This document shows positions 33,545-41,776 of a stretch of 64,000 bases of DNA, one piece after another. Source of the DNA: an uncultured Croceitalea sp. (GTDB lineage Bacteria > Bacteroidota > Bacteroidia > Flavobacteriales > Flavobacteriaceae). Numbering within the stretch: the first letter of the stretch is position 1; every line of letters begins with the position of its first letter. Position numbers and translations under genes: made by a program. The stretch is taken from positions 1,054,001 to 1,118,000 of the forward strand of contig CANMOV010000001.1 of assembly GCA_947499565.1 (NCBI GenBank), given 5' to 3'. The notes beneath the pieces were generated by a model. The model did no database searches. It saw only the letters and a program-made list of their open reading frames with translations, and was not told the origin of the DNA.

Positions 33545-34732
33545 ATGAAACTAAACTTTATTTTCCTTGGACTATTCCTATTTTCAGGTTTAAGCTATGC
33601 CCAACCTAATACGGAGGTTTATGTTTTTGATTTGAACATAGAAAATAGCAAAGTGGTATTGTCCAACCCAAAGAACATATCTAATAATGATGGTTATGAT
33701 AACCAACCATCGTTCTTAAATAACACCGCTGTTCTTTTTGCATCTACAAGATCTGACCAAACAGACATTAAATTGTTTGATATTGAAGCCGGAAGTATTA
33801 GTTCATGGATTACGGACACACCTACCGGCAGTGAGTATTCTCCATTAAAAATACCAAATAAGAAAGCTGTTTCTGCAATTCGTTTAGATTTGGACGGATT
33901 GCAAAGGCTATATCAATACGATATATCTAATGGCAATTCAAAACTCATTTTAGAAGATTTAAAAGTTGGCTACCACGTTTGGCATAATGACCATATTTTG
34001 GTTTCAACAGTTTTAGTTGAAAATAGAATGGACCTGGTTGTAAGCAACCTTAAGGATAAAACTAACTACACGTTTCAAAAAAACGTAGGCCGTAATTTAT
34101 TGAAGATTCCAAACACAGATTTGATAAGTTTTATAAGTAAAGAAGGTAAATCGTGGCAAATTAAATCCTTAAATCCAATCACTGGAGCTACAAAGAACGT
34201 AGTGAACACATTCAAAAATTCTGAAGACATTTGTTGGTTAAAAGATGGCAGTATCTTAACTGGCGATGGAAAATCTATCTTAAGAATTAACCCAAAATCT
34301 GATATTAAGTGGGAAGTTATACATTACTTTAAACAGGAGGAGATTAATAACATTACTAGAATTGCGGTAAGTGAAAATTCTAAAAGGTTGGCTTTTGTAG
34401 CAGAGGAATCCCCAGCAAAAATTGTACAAAAACAATTAGATGCATATAATGCAAGGGATATAGATGCCTTTATGTCTACTTACACCAATGATATAACTCT
34501 AGTTAATTTTCCAGACAAAGTAGTCCTTAAAGGTCAGGAAAAAATGAGGGAGAGTTACGCTACATATTTTGATGCAACTCCTGATTTAAACTGTGAAATT
34601 AAAAACCGGATAATCATTGGAAATAAAGTAATAGATGAAGAGTTTATTACTGCAAATGGTCAAAATTTTAGTGCTGTAGCAATTTACGAAGTTGAAAATG
34701 GCAAAATTTCCAAAGTCACATTTATTCAGTAA
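33545..34732 (+). CDS. Secreted TolB-like propeller fused to an NTF2/SnoaL-like domain
   Basis: A 395-residue protein with a Sec signal peptide (cleaved after SYAQ, about residue 20). Residues 40-300 look like a TolB/WD40-type propeller, with blade patterns such as NQPSFLNNTAVLFASTRSDQTDIKLFDIEAGS. The last 110 residues form a SnoaL/NTF2-like cone: IVQKQLDAYNARDIDAFMSTYTNDITLVNFPDKVVLKGQEKMRESYATYF through VAIYEVENGKISKVTFIQ. SnoaL-like domains bind small ligands or catalyse simple reactions. The pairing is unusual. It sits four bases after the trehalose gene and nine before the TMEM175-like gene. Confidence 0.75.
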   Translation: MKLNFIFLGLFLFSGLSYAQPNTEVYVFDLNIENSKVVLSNPKNISNNDGYDNQPSFLNNTAVLFASTRSDQTDIKLFDIEAGSISSWITDTPTGSEYSPLKIPNKKAVSAIRLDLDGLQRLYQYDISNGNSKLILEDLKVGYHVWHNDHILVSTVLVENRMDLVVSNLKDKTNYTFQKNVGRNLLKIPNTDLISFISKEGKSWQIKSLNPITGATKNVVNTFKNSEDICWLKDGSILTGDGKSILRINPKSDIKWEVIHYFKQEEINNITRIAVSENSKRLAFVAEESPAKIVQKQLDAYNARDIDAFMSTYTNDITLVNFPDKVVLKGQEKMRESYATYFDATPDLNCEIKNRIIIGNKVIDEEFITANGQNFSAVAIYEVENGKISKVTFIQ

Positions 34733-34741
34733 TTTTCATAA

Positions 34742-35365
34742 GTGAAATTTCCACATAATATTTCTCGCGTTGAAGCTTTTAGTGATGCTGTATTCGCTTT
34801 TGCAGCAACGCTACTTGTAGTGTCTGTTGGCAATGAAAATAGTTCCTCTATTCTTAATATTGATTGGAAGATATTCTTGAGTTTTGGAGTGAGTTTTTTT
34901 GTTTTGGTAGGACTATGGTGGGTTCATTATAATTTTTTTAGAAGGACAAATTATATGGATAATTGGATTGTTGCTTTAAATTCAGTCTTATTGTTTGTAG
35001 TCCTTTATTACATTTTTCCTCTAAAATCCCTAATTGATACTTGGGTTAGCGGATATGGCATTAGTTTTGAAAGTTTTTCGGAATTATTCCAGTTATATAG
35101 TCTGGGATTTTTTTTAATCTTTACGTGCTTTTCTCTAATGTATTATAGAGCATATAAAAAATCTAAATCTTTAGAAAAAGGCATCAAATTACTTTTTTAC
35201 TCAAGACATTTTGGTATCTATGTAGTCGTTGCACTAATATCAATTATATTGGCAAAAACAAAAGTTGGGCTAATTTATGCCTTGCCAGGTCTTATCTATA
35301 GCTTGCTTGGTCCACTGTGCTATTTGCATGGCGTTCTGTTTGAAAAAAAATACAATACTCAATAA
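34742..35365 (+). CDS. TMEM175-family (DUF1211) potassium channel-like protein
   Basis: A 207-residue integral membrane protein with six predicted helices. The family signature RxxxFSD is present near the N-terminus, in ISRVEAFSDAVFAFAATLLVVS (Phe13-Ser14-Asp15). Bacterial members carry one six-helix repeat and form tetramers that conduct potassium. The start is a GTG, nine bases after the previous stop; no better ATG lies in frame. Being in the same run as trehalose synthesis suggests a common role in osmotic balance, potassium and trehalose being the classic pair, but this is inference. Confidence 0.85.
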   Translation: MKFPHNISRVEAFSDAVFAFAATLLVVSVGNENSSSILNIDWKIFLSFGVSFFVLVGLWWVHYNFFRRTNYMDNWIVALNSVLLFVVLYYIFPLKSLIDTWVSGYGISFESFSELFQLYSLGFFLIFTCFSLMYYRAYKKSKSLEKGIKLLFYSRHFGIYVVVALISIILAKTKVGLIYALPGLIYSLLGPLCYLHGVLFEKKYNTQ

Positions 35366-35367
35366 AA

Positions 35368-36696
35368 ATGAAAAAACTACTGCTCTTATTATTTTTATGC
35401 CTCTCATTTAGCTACGCCCAAACGGATTCTCGTATCTATTCTATCATTAATGATGTATCGTCAGACCGCATAGAAAAAGACATTACAACACTGGTGAATT
35501 TTGGCACTAGGCATACCCTTAGTGATACCATTTCGCAAACTAGAGGGATTGGAGCAGCAAGGCGTTGGATAAAAAGTGAGTTTGAAAAAATCTCAACTGA
35601 TTGTGAAAACTGCTTTGAGGTTTTTTATCAGAAAGACTTAGTAAAGAAAGGAGCAAACCAACGTATTGTAAAAGACGTATGGGTGGTAAATGTTCTCGCC
35701 ATAAAAAGAGGAACTAAATACCCTAATCGTTATATTATCATGAGTGGTGATATTGATTCCCGAGTAAGTGACCCAACAGATTTCACTTCTGAATCACCTG
35801 GTGCAAATGATAACGCCAGTGGTATGGCCGGTACTATTGAAGCAGCAAGAGTACTCTCTAAATATGATTTTGAAAGCAGTATTATTTTTGTTGGACTATC
35901 TGGAGAAGAGCAAGGGCTTTTTGGTGGACAGGGATTAGCGTCATATGCAAAAGAGAAAGGTTGGGAAATTGTTGGTATTATTAATAATGATATGATTGGG
36001 AACATTACTGGAGTAGACGGTGTTGTTAGCAATCGTGATTTTAGGATATTCTCGGAACCAGTACCTCCAACGGAAACAGAGAGACAAAGACGCGCTAGAC
36101 GTTTTTATGGAGGCGAAGTAGATGGGATTTCGCGTCAGTTAGCACGCTACGTTCATAAAACTACTAAAACCTATATGCCAGAAATGAACCCAACTATGAT
36201 CTATCGTTTAGACCGGTTTGGTCGTGGTGGGCATCATCGTCCTTTTAATGATGCAGGTTTTGCAGGGATTAGAATTATGGAATCTCATGAAAATTATACG
36301 CAACAACATCAAGATATTCGTGTTGAAAACGGAATAGCTTATGGCGATATATTGGAACATGTTAATTTTGATTATGCAAAAAAATTAACGGCTGTTAATG
36401 CTATTAATTTGGCTTCAATTGCTTGGGCACCGCCATCACCAGAAACGGTTGAAATAGGTGGGATTGTGGAGCCTTCAGCAAAACTAAAATGGAGTAAAGT
36501 TGATGGTGCCATTGGCTACAAAATCTATTGGAGGGATACTACTTCTCCAACCTGGGATAACCATAGATATGTTGGTAACGTTGCAGAAGCTACTTTAAAT
36601 GGCATCGTAATTGATAATTATTTCTTTGGAGTTGCCGCTGTTGGCAAAGATGGACATGAAAGTATGGTTGTTTTCCCAAATAAAATCTTTAGATAA
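35368..36696 (+). CDS. Secreted M28-family peptidase with C-terminal Fn3-like domain
   Basis: A 442-residue protein with a Sec signal peptide (cleaved after SYAQ, residue 18). The M28 zinc-peptidase core shows GDIDS (Asp128, Asp130), PGANDNASG (Asp148), LSGEEQGLFG (Glu180 base, Glu181 ligand), NNDMIGN (Asp208) and a late GRGGHHRPF. In most M28 enzymes the first ligand motif is HxD; here Asp128 stands where the zinc-binding His normally is. From about residue 360 a fibronectin-III-like domain follows (PSAKLKWSKVDGAIGYKIYWRDT...). It probably removes N-terminal residues from peptides in the periplasm or outside. It is followed by an M1 peptidase after nine bases. Confidence 0.88.
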   Translation: MKKLLLLLFLCLSFSYAQTDSRIYSIINDVSSDRIEKDITTLVNFGTRHTLSDTISQTRGIGAARRWIKSEFEKISTDCENCFEVFYQKDLVKKGANQRIVKDVWVVNVLAIKRGTKYPNRYIIMSGDIDSRVSDPTDFTSESPGANDNASGMAGTIEAARVLSKYDFESSIIFVGLSGEEQGLFGGQGLASYAKEKGWEIVGIINNDMIGNITGVDGVVSNRDFRIFSEPVPPTETERQRRARRFYGGEVDGISRQLARYVHKTTKTYMPEMNPTMIYRLDRFGRGGHHRPFNDAGFAGIRIMESHENYTQQHQDIRVENGIAYGDILEHVNFDYAKKLTAVNAINLASIAWAPPSPETVEIGGIVEPSAKLKWSKVDGAIGYKIYWRDTTSPTWDNHRYVGNVAEATLNGIVIDNYFFGVAAVGKDGHESMVVFPNKIFR

Positions 36697-36705
36697 ATTT
36701 CTAGT

Positions 36706-38325
36706 ATGAAAAAATTATTATTAGTCCTACTGATTACTGGTAGTCTGTTTGCTCAAAAAGAAGATAAAAATTACACAAAAGCAGATTATTTAAGAGGTAG
36801 TATTACCCCAGAAAGAGAGTGGTGGGATTTAAATTATTATCATTTAGATATTGAAGTAGAACCTGACAAGAAATACATATCGGGAAAAAATACGATTCGA
36901 TACAAAGTATTAGAATCTAAGCAAATAATGCAAATTGATTTACAACCTCCTCTAAAAATTGAGAAAGTAGTAACTGAGGGTGAGGAACTTGCTTTTAAAA
37001 GGAGCGGTAATGTATACTTAGTTTTACTTGATAAGAAGCAAAAAAAAGGAGATTTTAACGAGATTCAGGTTTATTACTCTGGTTACCCAAAAGAAGCTGT
37101 TAGAGCGCCATGGGATGGAGGTTTTTCTTGGAAAAAAGACAGTAATGGAAATGATTTTGTGGCAACCTCCTGTCAAGGATTGGGTGCTAGTGTTTGGTGG
37201 CCAAACAAGGATCATATGTATGATGAAGTTGATAGCATGGCGATAAGTGTTACTGCGCCTAAAAACTTAATGGATGTATCCAATGGAAGGCTTCGTTCTG
37301 TTGAAGACAATGGTGATACCAAAACCTACCATTGGTTTGTAAATAATCCAATAAATAATTATGGCGTAAATGTTAATCTAGGAGATTATGTACATTTTGG
37401 TGAAAAATATGAAGGCGAAAAAGGAGAATTAGACTTGGATTATTACGTGTTACGTGACAACCTAGAAAAAGCAAAAAAACAGTTTAAACAAACTGCAATG
37501 ATGATGGAGGCTTTTGAGCATTGGTTTGGCCCTTACCCTTTTTATGAAGACGGATTTAAGCTAGTAGAAGTTCCCTATCTAGGTATGGAACACCAAAGCT
37601 CTGTAACCTATGGTAATAAATACTTAAATGGCTATTTGGGCAGTGACCTTTCGAGAACAGGTTGGGGTCTAAAATTTGATTTTATTATTATCCACGAGGC
37701 TGGTCATGAATGGTTTGCAAATAATATCACTTATAAAGATATAGCCGATATGTGGGTACATGAGGGTTTTACTGCTTATTCGGAAAATCTCTATTTGGAT
37801 TATCATTTTGGAAAAGAAGCCGCAGCCGATTATGTAATAGGGACTAGAGCTAACATTCAGAATGACAAACCTATTATTGGAAGGTACAACCTAAATAAAC
37901 GTGGTTCTGGAGATATGTACTATAAAGGAGCTAATATTTTGCATACTTTAAGACAACTTATTGAGGATGATGAAAAATGGCGTCAAATACTGCGAGGGTT
38001 AAATGAAGAATTTTATCATCAAACAGTTACTACAGCGCAGATAGAAAATTATATTTCAAAAAAATCAGGGATAGACTTAACTGAATTTTTTGAACAATAT
38101 CTAAGGACCACTAAAATTCCTACATTGGAATATAAAGTAACTGATAATACAATTACGTATCGTTATACAACAATCATAGATGGTTTTGACATGCCAGTCC
38201 GAGCTGTTATAGCAAATAAAGAAAAGTGGCTTTTTCCAACTTCTAAATGGAAAACGGAAACTATAACTGGTTCTGAGGTAGTAATTGATAGAAATTTCTA
38301 CATAGAGACAAAACTAAGTGAATGA
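36706..38325 (+). CDS. M1-family metallopeptidase (aminopeptidase), short form
   Basis: A 539-residue secreted protein (signal peptide ending LFAQ, residue 17). An N-terminal beta-saddle domain precedes the catalytic domain with LGMEHQSS (residues 292-299, in place of GAMEN) and HEAGHEWF-(18)-E: His330, Glu331, His334 and Glu353 in WVHEGF. The long C-terminal helical domain of full-length M1 enzymes is missing, as in many Bacteroidetes homologues; a short beta-rich end follows. It removes N-terminal amino acids from peptides. Its stop overlaps the start of the arginase-fold gene (ATGA). Confidence 0.92.
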   Translation: MKKLLLVLLITGSLFAQKEDKNYTKADYLRGSITPEREWWDLNYYHLDIEVEPDKKYISGKNTIRYKVLESKQIMQIDLQPPLKIEKVVTEGEELAFKRSGNVYLVLLDKKQKKGDFNEIQVYYSGYPKEAVRAPWDGGFSWKKDSNGNDFVATSCQGLGASVWWPNKDHMYDEVDSMAISVTAPKNLMDVSNGRLRSVEDNGDTKTYHWFVNNPINNYGVNVNLGDYVHFGEKYEGEKGELDLDYYVLRDNLEKAKKQFKQTAMMMEAFEHWFGPYPFYEDGFKLVEVPYLGMEHQSSVTYGNKYLNGYLGSDLSRTGWGLKFDFIIIHEAGHEWFANNITYKDIADMWVHEGFTAYSENLYLDYHFGKEAAADYVIGTRANIQNDKPIIGRYNLNKRGSGDMYYKGANILHTLRQLIEDDEKWRQILRGLNEEFYHQTVTTAQIENYISKKSGIDLTEFFEQYLRTTKIPTLEYKVTDNTITYRYTTIIDGFDMPVRAVIANKEKWLFPTSKWKTETITGSEVVIDRNFYIETKLSE

Positions 38326-39128
38326 AAATCTACTTTCCGCAATGGCAAGGTTCTGGAACTGGTAAAAATATTGAACCAGGTGCAAAAGCGGTATTAGATT
38401 ATTTAGGTGAGGAAAGGTTTTATTACATCCCTTTATCAGTATTAGAAGCAGGAAGACAGGGTAAAAAACGCTTTGGCATCAATAATTACGATGCCATAAC
38501 TGAACAACTTTTGCGTTTTAAAGAAATACTAGAAGATAAAAATCCGGAAACTATTAAAACTATTGGTGGTGATTGCGGATTGGAGATTGTACCAGTTTCT
38601 TTTTTAAACAAAAAATATCCGAATTTGGGGGTTATTTGGTTTGATGCTCATGCAGATATTAATAGACCTTGCGATTCTGCAAGTTGTAATTTCCATGGCA
38701 TGCCACTTAGAACAATGCTGGGCGAGGGCGAAGAAAAAATGAGCCCCTTGTTGAGTTCTACTATTAAAGCTTCGCAAATACACTATGTAGGTTTAAGAGA
38801 TATCGATAGTGCTGAACAAGAACGAATAACTAATGGGAATATTTATGCCCCAAAGGAACTTAATATTAAAGAATTAGTTGATACCCTTAATAAAAAGGAG
38901 ATTACTAAATTATATCTACATTTTGATTTTGATTGCTTAGAACCAACCGATTACGATAAAACTTATTATCAAGTACCTAACGGATTAGCCATTAAAGCTG
39001 CAGAGCAATGTATTGAAATGCTTAAAAAAAACTTTGAAGTAGTTGGTAGTAGTGTTTTGGAGTCCATAACTACCAAAAGAGAAGAACTTCAACCTATAGC
39101 TAAAATTATTAAGCTACTAATGACATGA
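38322..39128 (+). CDS. Arginase/ureohydrolase-fold protein with an altered metal site
   Basis: A 268-residue cytoplasmic protein of the arginase-agmatinase-formiminoglutamase family. Ligand motifs are GGDCG (Asp84, Cys85), DAHADIN (Asp108, His110, Asp112) and HFDFDCLEPTDYD (Asp202, Asp204), with NFHGMP between. In arginases the first motif is GGDH and its His binds one manganese; here it is Cys85. The rest of the dinuclear site is intact. It may still hydrolyse a guanidino or related C-N bond, but calling it arginase would go too far. It overlaps both neighbours by four bases, so translation of M1, this protein and the TraB-like protein is coupled. Confidence 0.85.
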   Translation: MKIYFPQWQGSGTGKNIEPGAKAVLDYLGEERFYYIPLSVLEAGRQGKKRFGINNYDAITEQLLRFKEILEDKNPETIKTIGGDCGLEIVPVSFLNKKYPNLGVIWFDAHADINRPCDSASCNFHGMPLRTMLGEGEEKMSPLLSSTIKASQIHYVGLRDIDSAEQERITNGNIYAPKELNIKELVDTLNKKEITKLYLHFDFDCLEPTDYDKTYYQVPNGLAIKAAEQCIEMLKKNFEVVGSSVLESITTKREELQPIAKIIKLLMT

Positions 39129-39916
39129 GAAAAACCTATATATATAGTTTTATAGTGGTCTTAATGCTACTTTTTAGTTGTGTTGATAGTACTAATCAAA
39201 AAGAAAATATCTCAAAAAATGAAGTTCTAGTGCTTGGAACCATTCATGGAAACCACCTAACAGATAGCGTCTATAACATTCCGTATTTAGATAAGCTAAT
39301 TCGTGAAATTAATCCAGACTATATTCTAGCAGAAATCCCACCAGACCGAATGGAAGAAGCTATGAAGGGTTATAAACGCGATGATAGTATTTCTGAACCA
39401 AGAGTACTCCGATTTCCGGAATACGTTGATGTTATATTTCCTTTAACAAAGGAGTTAGATTTTAAGATTATCCCAACCGCAGGCTGGACCAAACCAATGG
39501 CGGATGAACGAAGTGCAAAACTACGTAGTATCAGTAAAGATTCTTCTCGTATAGCAGATTGGGCTGCATATGTAGAGGCAAATAAACGTTCAGATTCAAT
39601 TTATCAAGCATCAGGCTTGATAGATAACCCCTATTTTATTCATACCCACACTTATGATAGTATTCAAGATATAGCGTTACAAACCTACAATCGATTGTTC
39701 AATGTAGAATTAGGTCTAGGGGGATGGGAAAACATCAATATCGCCCATTATTGGAATATTGAAAAAGCTTTAGAAAAGTATAGATATCGAGGAAAACGTT
39801 TTCTAATCGTTTATGGAGCTGGGCATAAAGGGTGGTTCCTTAGGGAGCTCCGTAAAAGAGACGATATTATACTTCTAAATATGGAGTCTTTTTTAAAAGC
39901 AATAGATAAAGAATGA
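39125..39916 (+). CDS. TraB/Tiki-fold-like lipoprotein
   Basis: A 263-residue lipoprotein (Cys19 in LLFSC). The first strand carries LGTIHGNH (His41), then ILAEIPPDR (Glu70), and the last strand YGAGHKGWF (His234). A GxxH near the N-terminus, a central Glu and a second GxxH near the C-terminus mark the TraB/PrgY/GumN/Tiki fold, which is related to the EreA/ChaN group and includes metal-dependent proteases in animals. This is fold recognition by motif, so function is open. It overlaps its two neighbours by four bases each. Confidence 0.65.
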   Translation: MRKTYIYSFIVVLMLLFSCVDSTNQKENISKNEVLVLGTIHGNHLTDSVYNIPYLDKLIREINPDYILAEIPPDRMEEAMKGYKRDDSISEPRVLRFPEYVDVIFPLTKELDFKIIPTAGWTKPMADERSAKLRSISKDSSRIADWAAYVEANKRSDSIYQASGLIDNPYFIHTHTYDSIQDIALQTYNRLFNVELGLGGWENINIAHYWNIEKALEKYRYRGKRFLIVYGAGHKGWFLRELRKRDDIILLNMESFLKAIDKE

Positions 39917-40854
39917 AAATTAAAGTAGGTGTAGTTCAAGACAGTCCTGTATTTTTTGACAAGGAAAAGACATTAGATAAAATGGAAGCCCTTATTAAAA
40001 AATATGCAAGTAATGGTTGTCAACTTTTAGTATTTCCAGAATCGTTTGTTCCAGGTTATCCAAGAGGTTTTTTATTTGGAGCTAAAGTAGGTAGTAGAAC
40101 TGCAGCAGGGAAGGCATTGTATGCCGAGTATTATAAAAATAGCATGTCTATTGTGGGTAAGGATATGCAACGCTTATTAAAACTAGCAAAGCTTCATAAT
40201 ATTTACTTGGTAGTTGGCTTTACCGAAAAGCAAAATGAAAACGGTAGTCTGTATTGTAGTATGGCATACCTATCTCCTACCGATGGACTTTTGGGAGTGC
40301 ATAGAAAAATAAAACCTACAGGAACAGAGCGGATAATTTGGGCAGAAGCCGCTGGTGAATCCTTAGTCACGTTTAATACCAAAATCGGAAAGTTAGGTGG
40401 CCTTATTTGCTGGGAAAACTACATGCCTTTAGCTAGAATGTCGATGTACGAAAAAGGAGTGGAAATCTATATTGCTCCGACAGCAGATTCTCGTGAGGAA
40501 TGGACTGCTACTATGAAACATATTGCTTTAGAGGGACGTTGTTATGTCTTAGGATGTAATCAATACTTTACAAAATCTATGTATCCATCTAAATATCAAG
40601 AATTAGCCTTAGATGAACCAGAAGCCATGTGTCCAGGTGGAAGTGTAATTGTCTCTCCACATGGAAAGATTATTGCTGGTCCATTATTTGGAGCATCCGG
40701 TGTTTTAACTGCTGAAATTAATTTAGATGACATTATTAACAGTAAAATGGATTTTGATGTTAACGGGCATTACAATCGAAATGATATTTTTGATTTTACA
40801 ATAAACAGGCAGCCAGAAATAAAAGTAGAGGAAGACTTAAAAAATGAAGGTTAA
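39913..40854 (+). CDS. Nitrilase (carbon-nitrogen hydrolase, branch 1)
   Basis: A 313-residue cytoplasmic enzyme. The Glu-Lys-Cys triad is complete: Glu43 in FPESFVPGYPRG, Lys132 in HRKIKPTGTER and Cys166 in GGLICWENYMPL. CWEN and the KIKPTGTERIIW segment are characteristic of true nitrilases (branch 1), which turn nitriles into carboxylic acids and ammonia. It overlaps the TraB-like gene by four bases. Its last eleven bases overlap the start of a 41-codon ORF. Its natural substrate is unknown. Confidence 0.92.
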   Translation: MKIKVGVVQDSPVFFDKEKTLDKMEALIKKYASNGCQLLVFPESFVPGYPRGFLFGAKVGSRTAAGKALYAEYYKNSMSIVGKDMQRLLKLAKLHNIYLVVGFTEKQNENGSLYCSMAYLSPTDGLLGVHRKIKPTGTERIIWAEAAGESLVTFNTKIGKLGGLICWENYMPLARMSMYEKGVEIYIAPTADSREEWTATMKHIALEGRCYVLGCNQYFTKSMYPSKYQELALDEPEAMCPGGSVIVSPHGKIIAGPLFGASGVLTAEINLDDIINSKMDFDVNGHYNRNDIFDFTINRQPEIKVEEDLKNEG

Positions 40855-40969
40855 TATAAAATCAGGGGTGTTGGCAGAAAATACAATTCGCTTGGATAAT
40901 GCACCAATAGCGTTACCAAACATAAACAATGTTGCACTCGAAACCATTCAGATTATTAATCAGTTTTAA
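40844..40969 (+). CDS. Possible 41-residue protein between nitrilase and metal-receptor genes
   Basis: An ATG inside the last codons of the nitrilase gene opens a frame of 41 codons (begins MKVNIKSGVLAENTIRL, ends ETIQIINQF) that stops two bases before the next gene's ATG. It overlaps the nitrilase stop by eleven bases and fills the gap exactly, the spacing seen between all other genes of this run. I recognise no family; it has no signal or membrane helix. It may instead be a remnant of a longer gene or a chance frame. Confidence 0.45.
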   Translation: MKVNIKSGVLAENTIRLDNAPIALPNINNVALETIQIINQF

Positions 40970-40971
40970 TA

Positions 40972-41766
40972 ATGAAAATTGAATGTAAAGACCAGTTAGG
41001 AAGAGCAATTTCCTTAATAGAAACCCCAAAGCGAATTATATCTTTAAATCCTTTACAAACAGAAACTATCGTTGATCTAGGGCTTAGCGAACGCTTAGTC
41101 GGTATCACTAAATTTTGTATCCACCCCAAACAGCTAAGAAAACAAAAAACTATTGTAGGGGGCACAAAGAAAGTATCCTTTAAAAAGATTAAGGAATTAA
41201 AACCAGATATTATCCTATGTAATAAAGAAGAAAACACGCAAGAAATTGTAGAAACTTTAGCTAAAGAGTTTCCCGTTCATGTTACAGATATTGCAACTAT
41301 AGCAGATGTAATAGAAATGATGAATCAGTATGGTTTATTATTCAATAAAAAAAAGGAAGCACAACAGATGTGTGGTCAAATAAGTAGTTACTTTGACGAA
41401 TTGAATACCCTTTTATTAGAACACACCTATAAGAGAGCCGTTTATTTTATTTGGAAGAATCCTTGGATGGTAGTTGGCGGTAATACTTTTATTGATTTCA
41501 TGCTAGACCTTAATAAATTTGAAAACATTTATAAAAATGAGGAACGATATCCGATGGTAACAACAGAGGAGCTTAAAAAGCAAGATATCGATTACATCTT
41601 GCTATCTTCAGAGCCATTTCCGTTTAAAGAACAACATTTAAATGAATTACAGAAAGAGCTACCCAACGCGAAAATTAAATTTGTAGATGGTGAGTATTTT
41701 TCTTGGTACGGTTCACGGCTCTTAAAAGCTTTTGGCTATTTTAAGGAATTACAGCTAGAACTATAA
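40972..41766 (+). CDS. BtuF/FhuD-type metal-receptor-like protein without signal peptide
   Basis: A 264-residue protein of the helical-backbone (class III) substrate-binding fold: N-terminal lobe with PKRIISLNPLQTETIVDLGLSERLVGITKFCIHP, then VGGTKKVSFKKIKELKPDIILCNKEEN, a long connecting helix, and a C-terminal lobe with AVYFIWKNPWMVVGGNTFIDFMLDL and DIDYILLSSEPFPF. Relatives bind cobalamin or iron chelates in the periplasm for ABC import. This one begins at MKIECKDQLGR with no signal peptide, and no permease or ATPase is nearby, so it appears to be cytoplasmic. Confidence 0.82.
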   Translation: MKIECKDQLGRAISLIETPKRIISLNPLQTETIVDLGLSERLVGITKFCIHPKQLRKQKTIVGGTKKVSFKKIKELKPDIILCNKEENTQEIVETLAKEFPVHVTDIATIADVIEMMNQYGLLFNKKKEAQQMCGQISSYFDELNTLLLEHTYKRAVYFIWKNPWMVVGGNTFIDFMLDLNKFENIYKNEERYPMVTTEELKKQDIDYILLSSEPFPFKEQHLNELQKELPNAKIKFVDGEYFSWYGSRLLKAFGYFKELQLEL

Positions 41767-41776
41767 CTACGTGCTT

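Noticed and set aside
36706..38325. M1 peptidase as a truncated pseudogene
   Set aside because: The short form ends with a normal stop, keeps all catalytic residues and is translationally coupled to the next gene.
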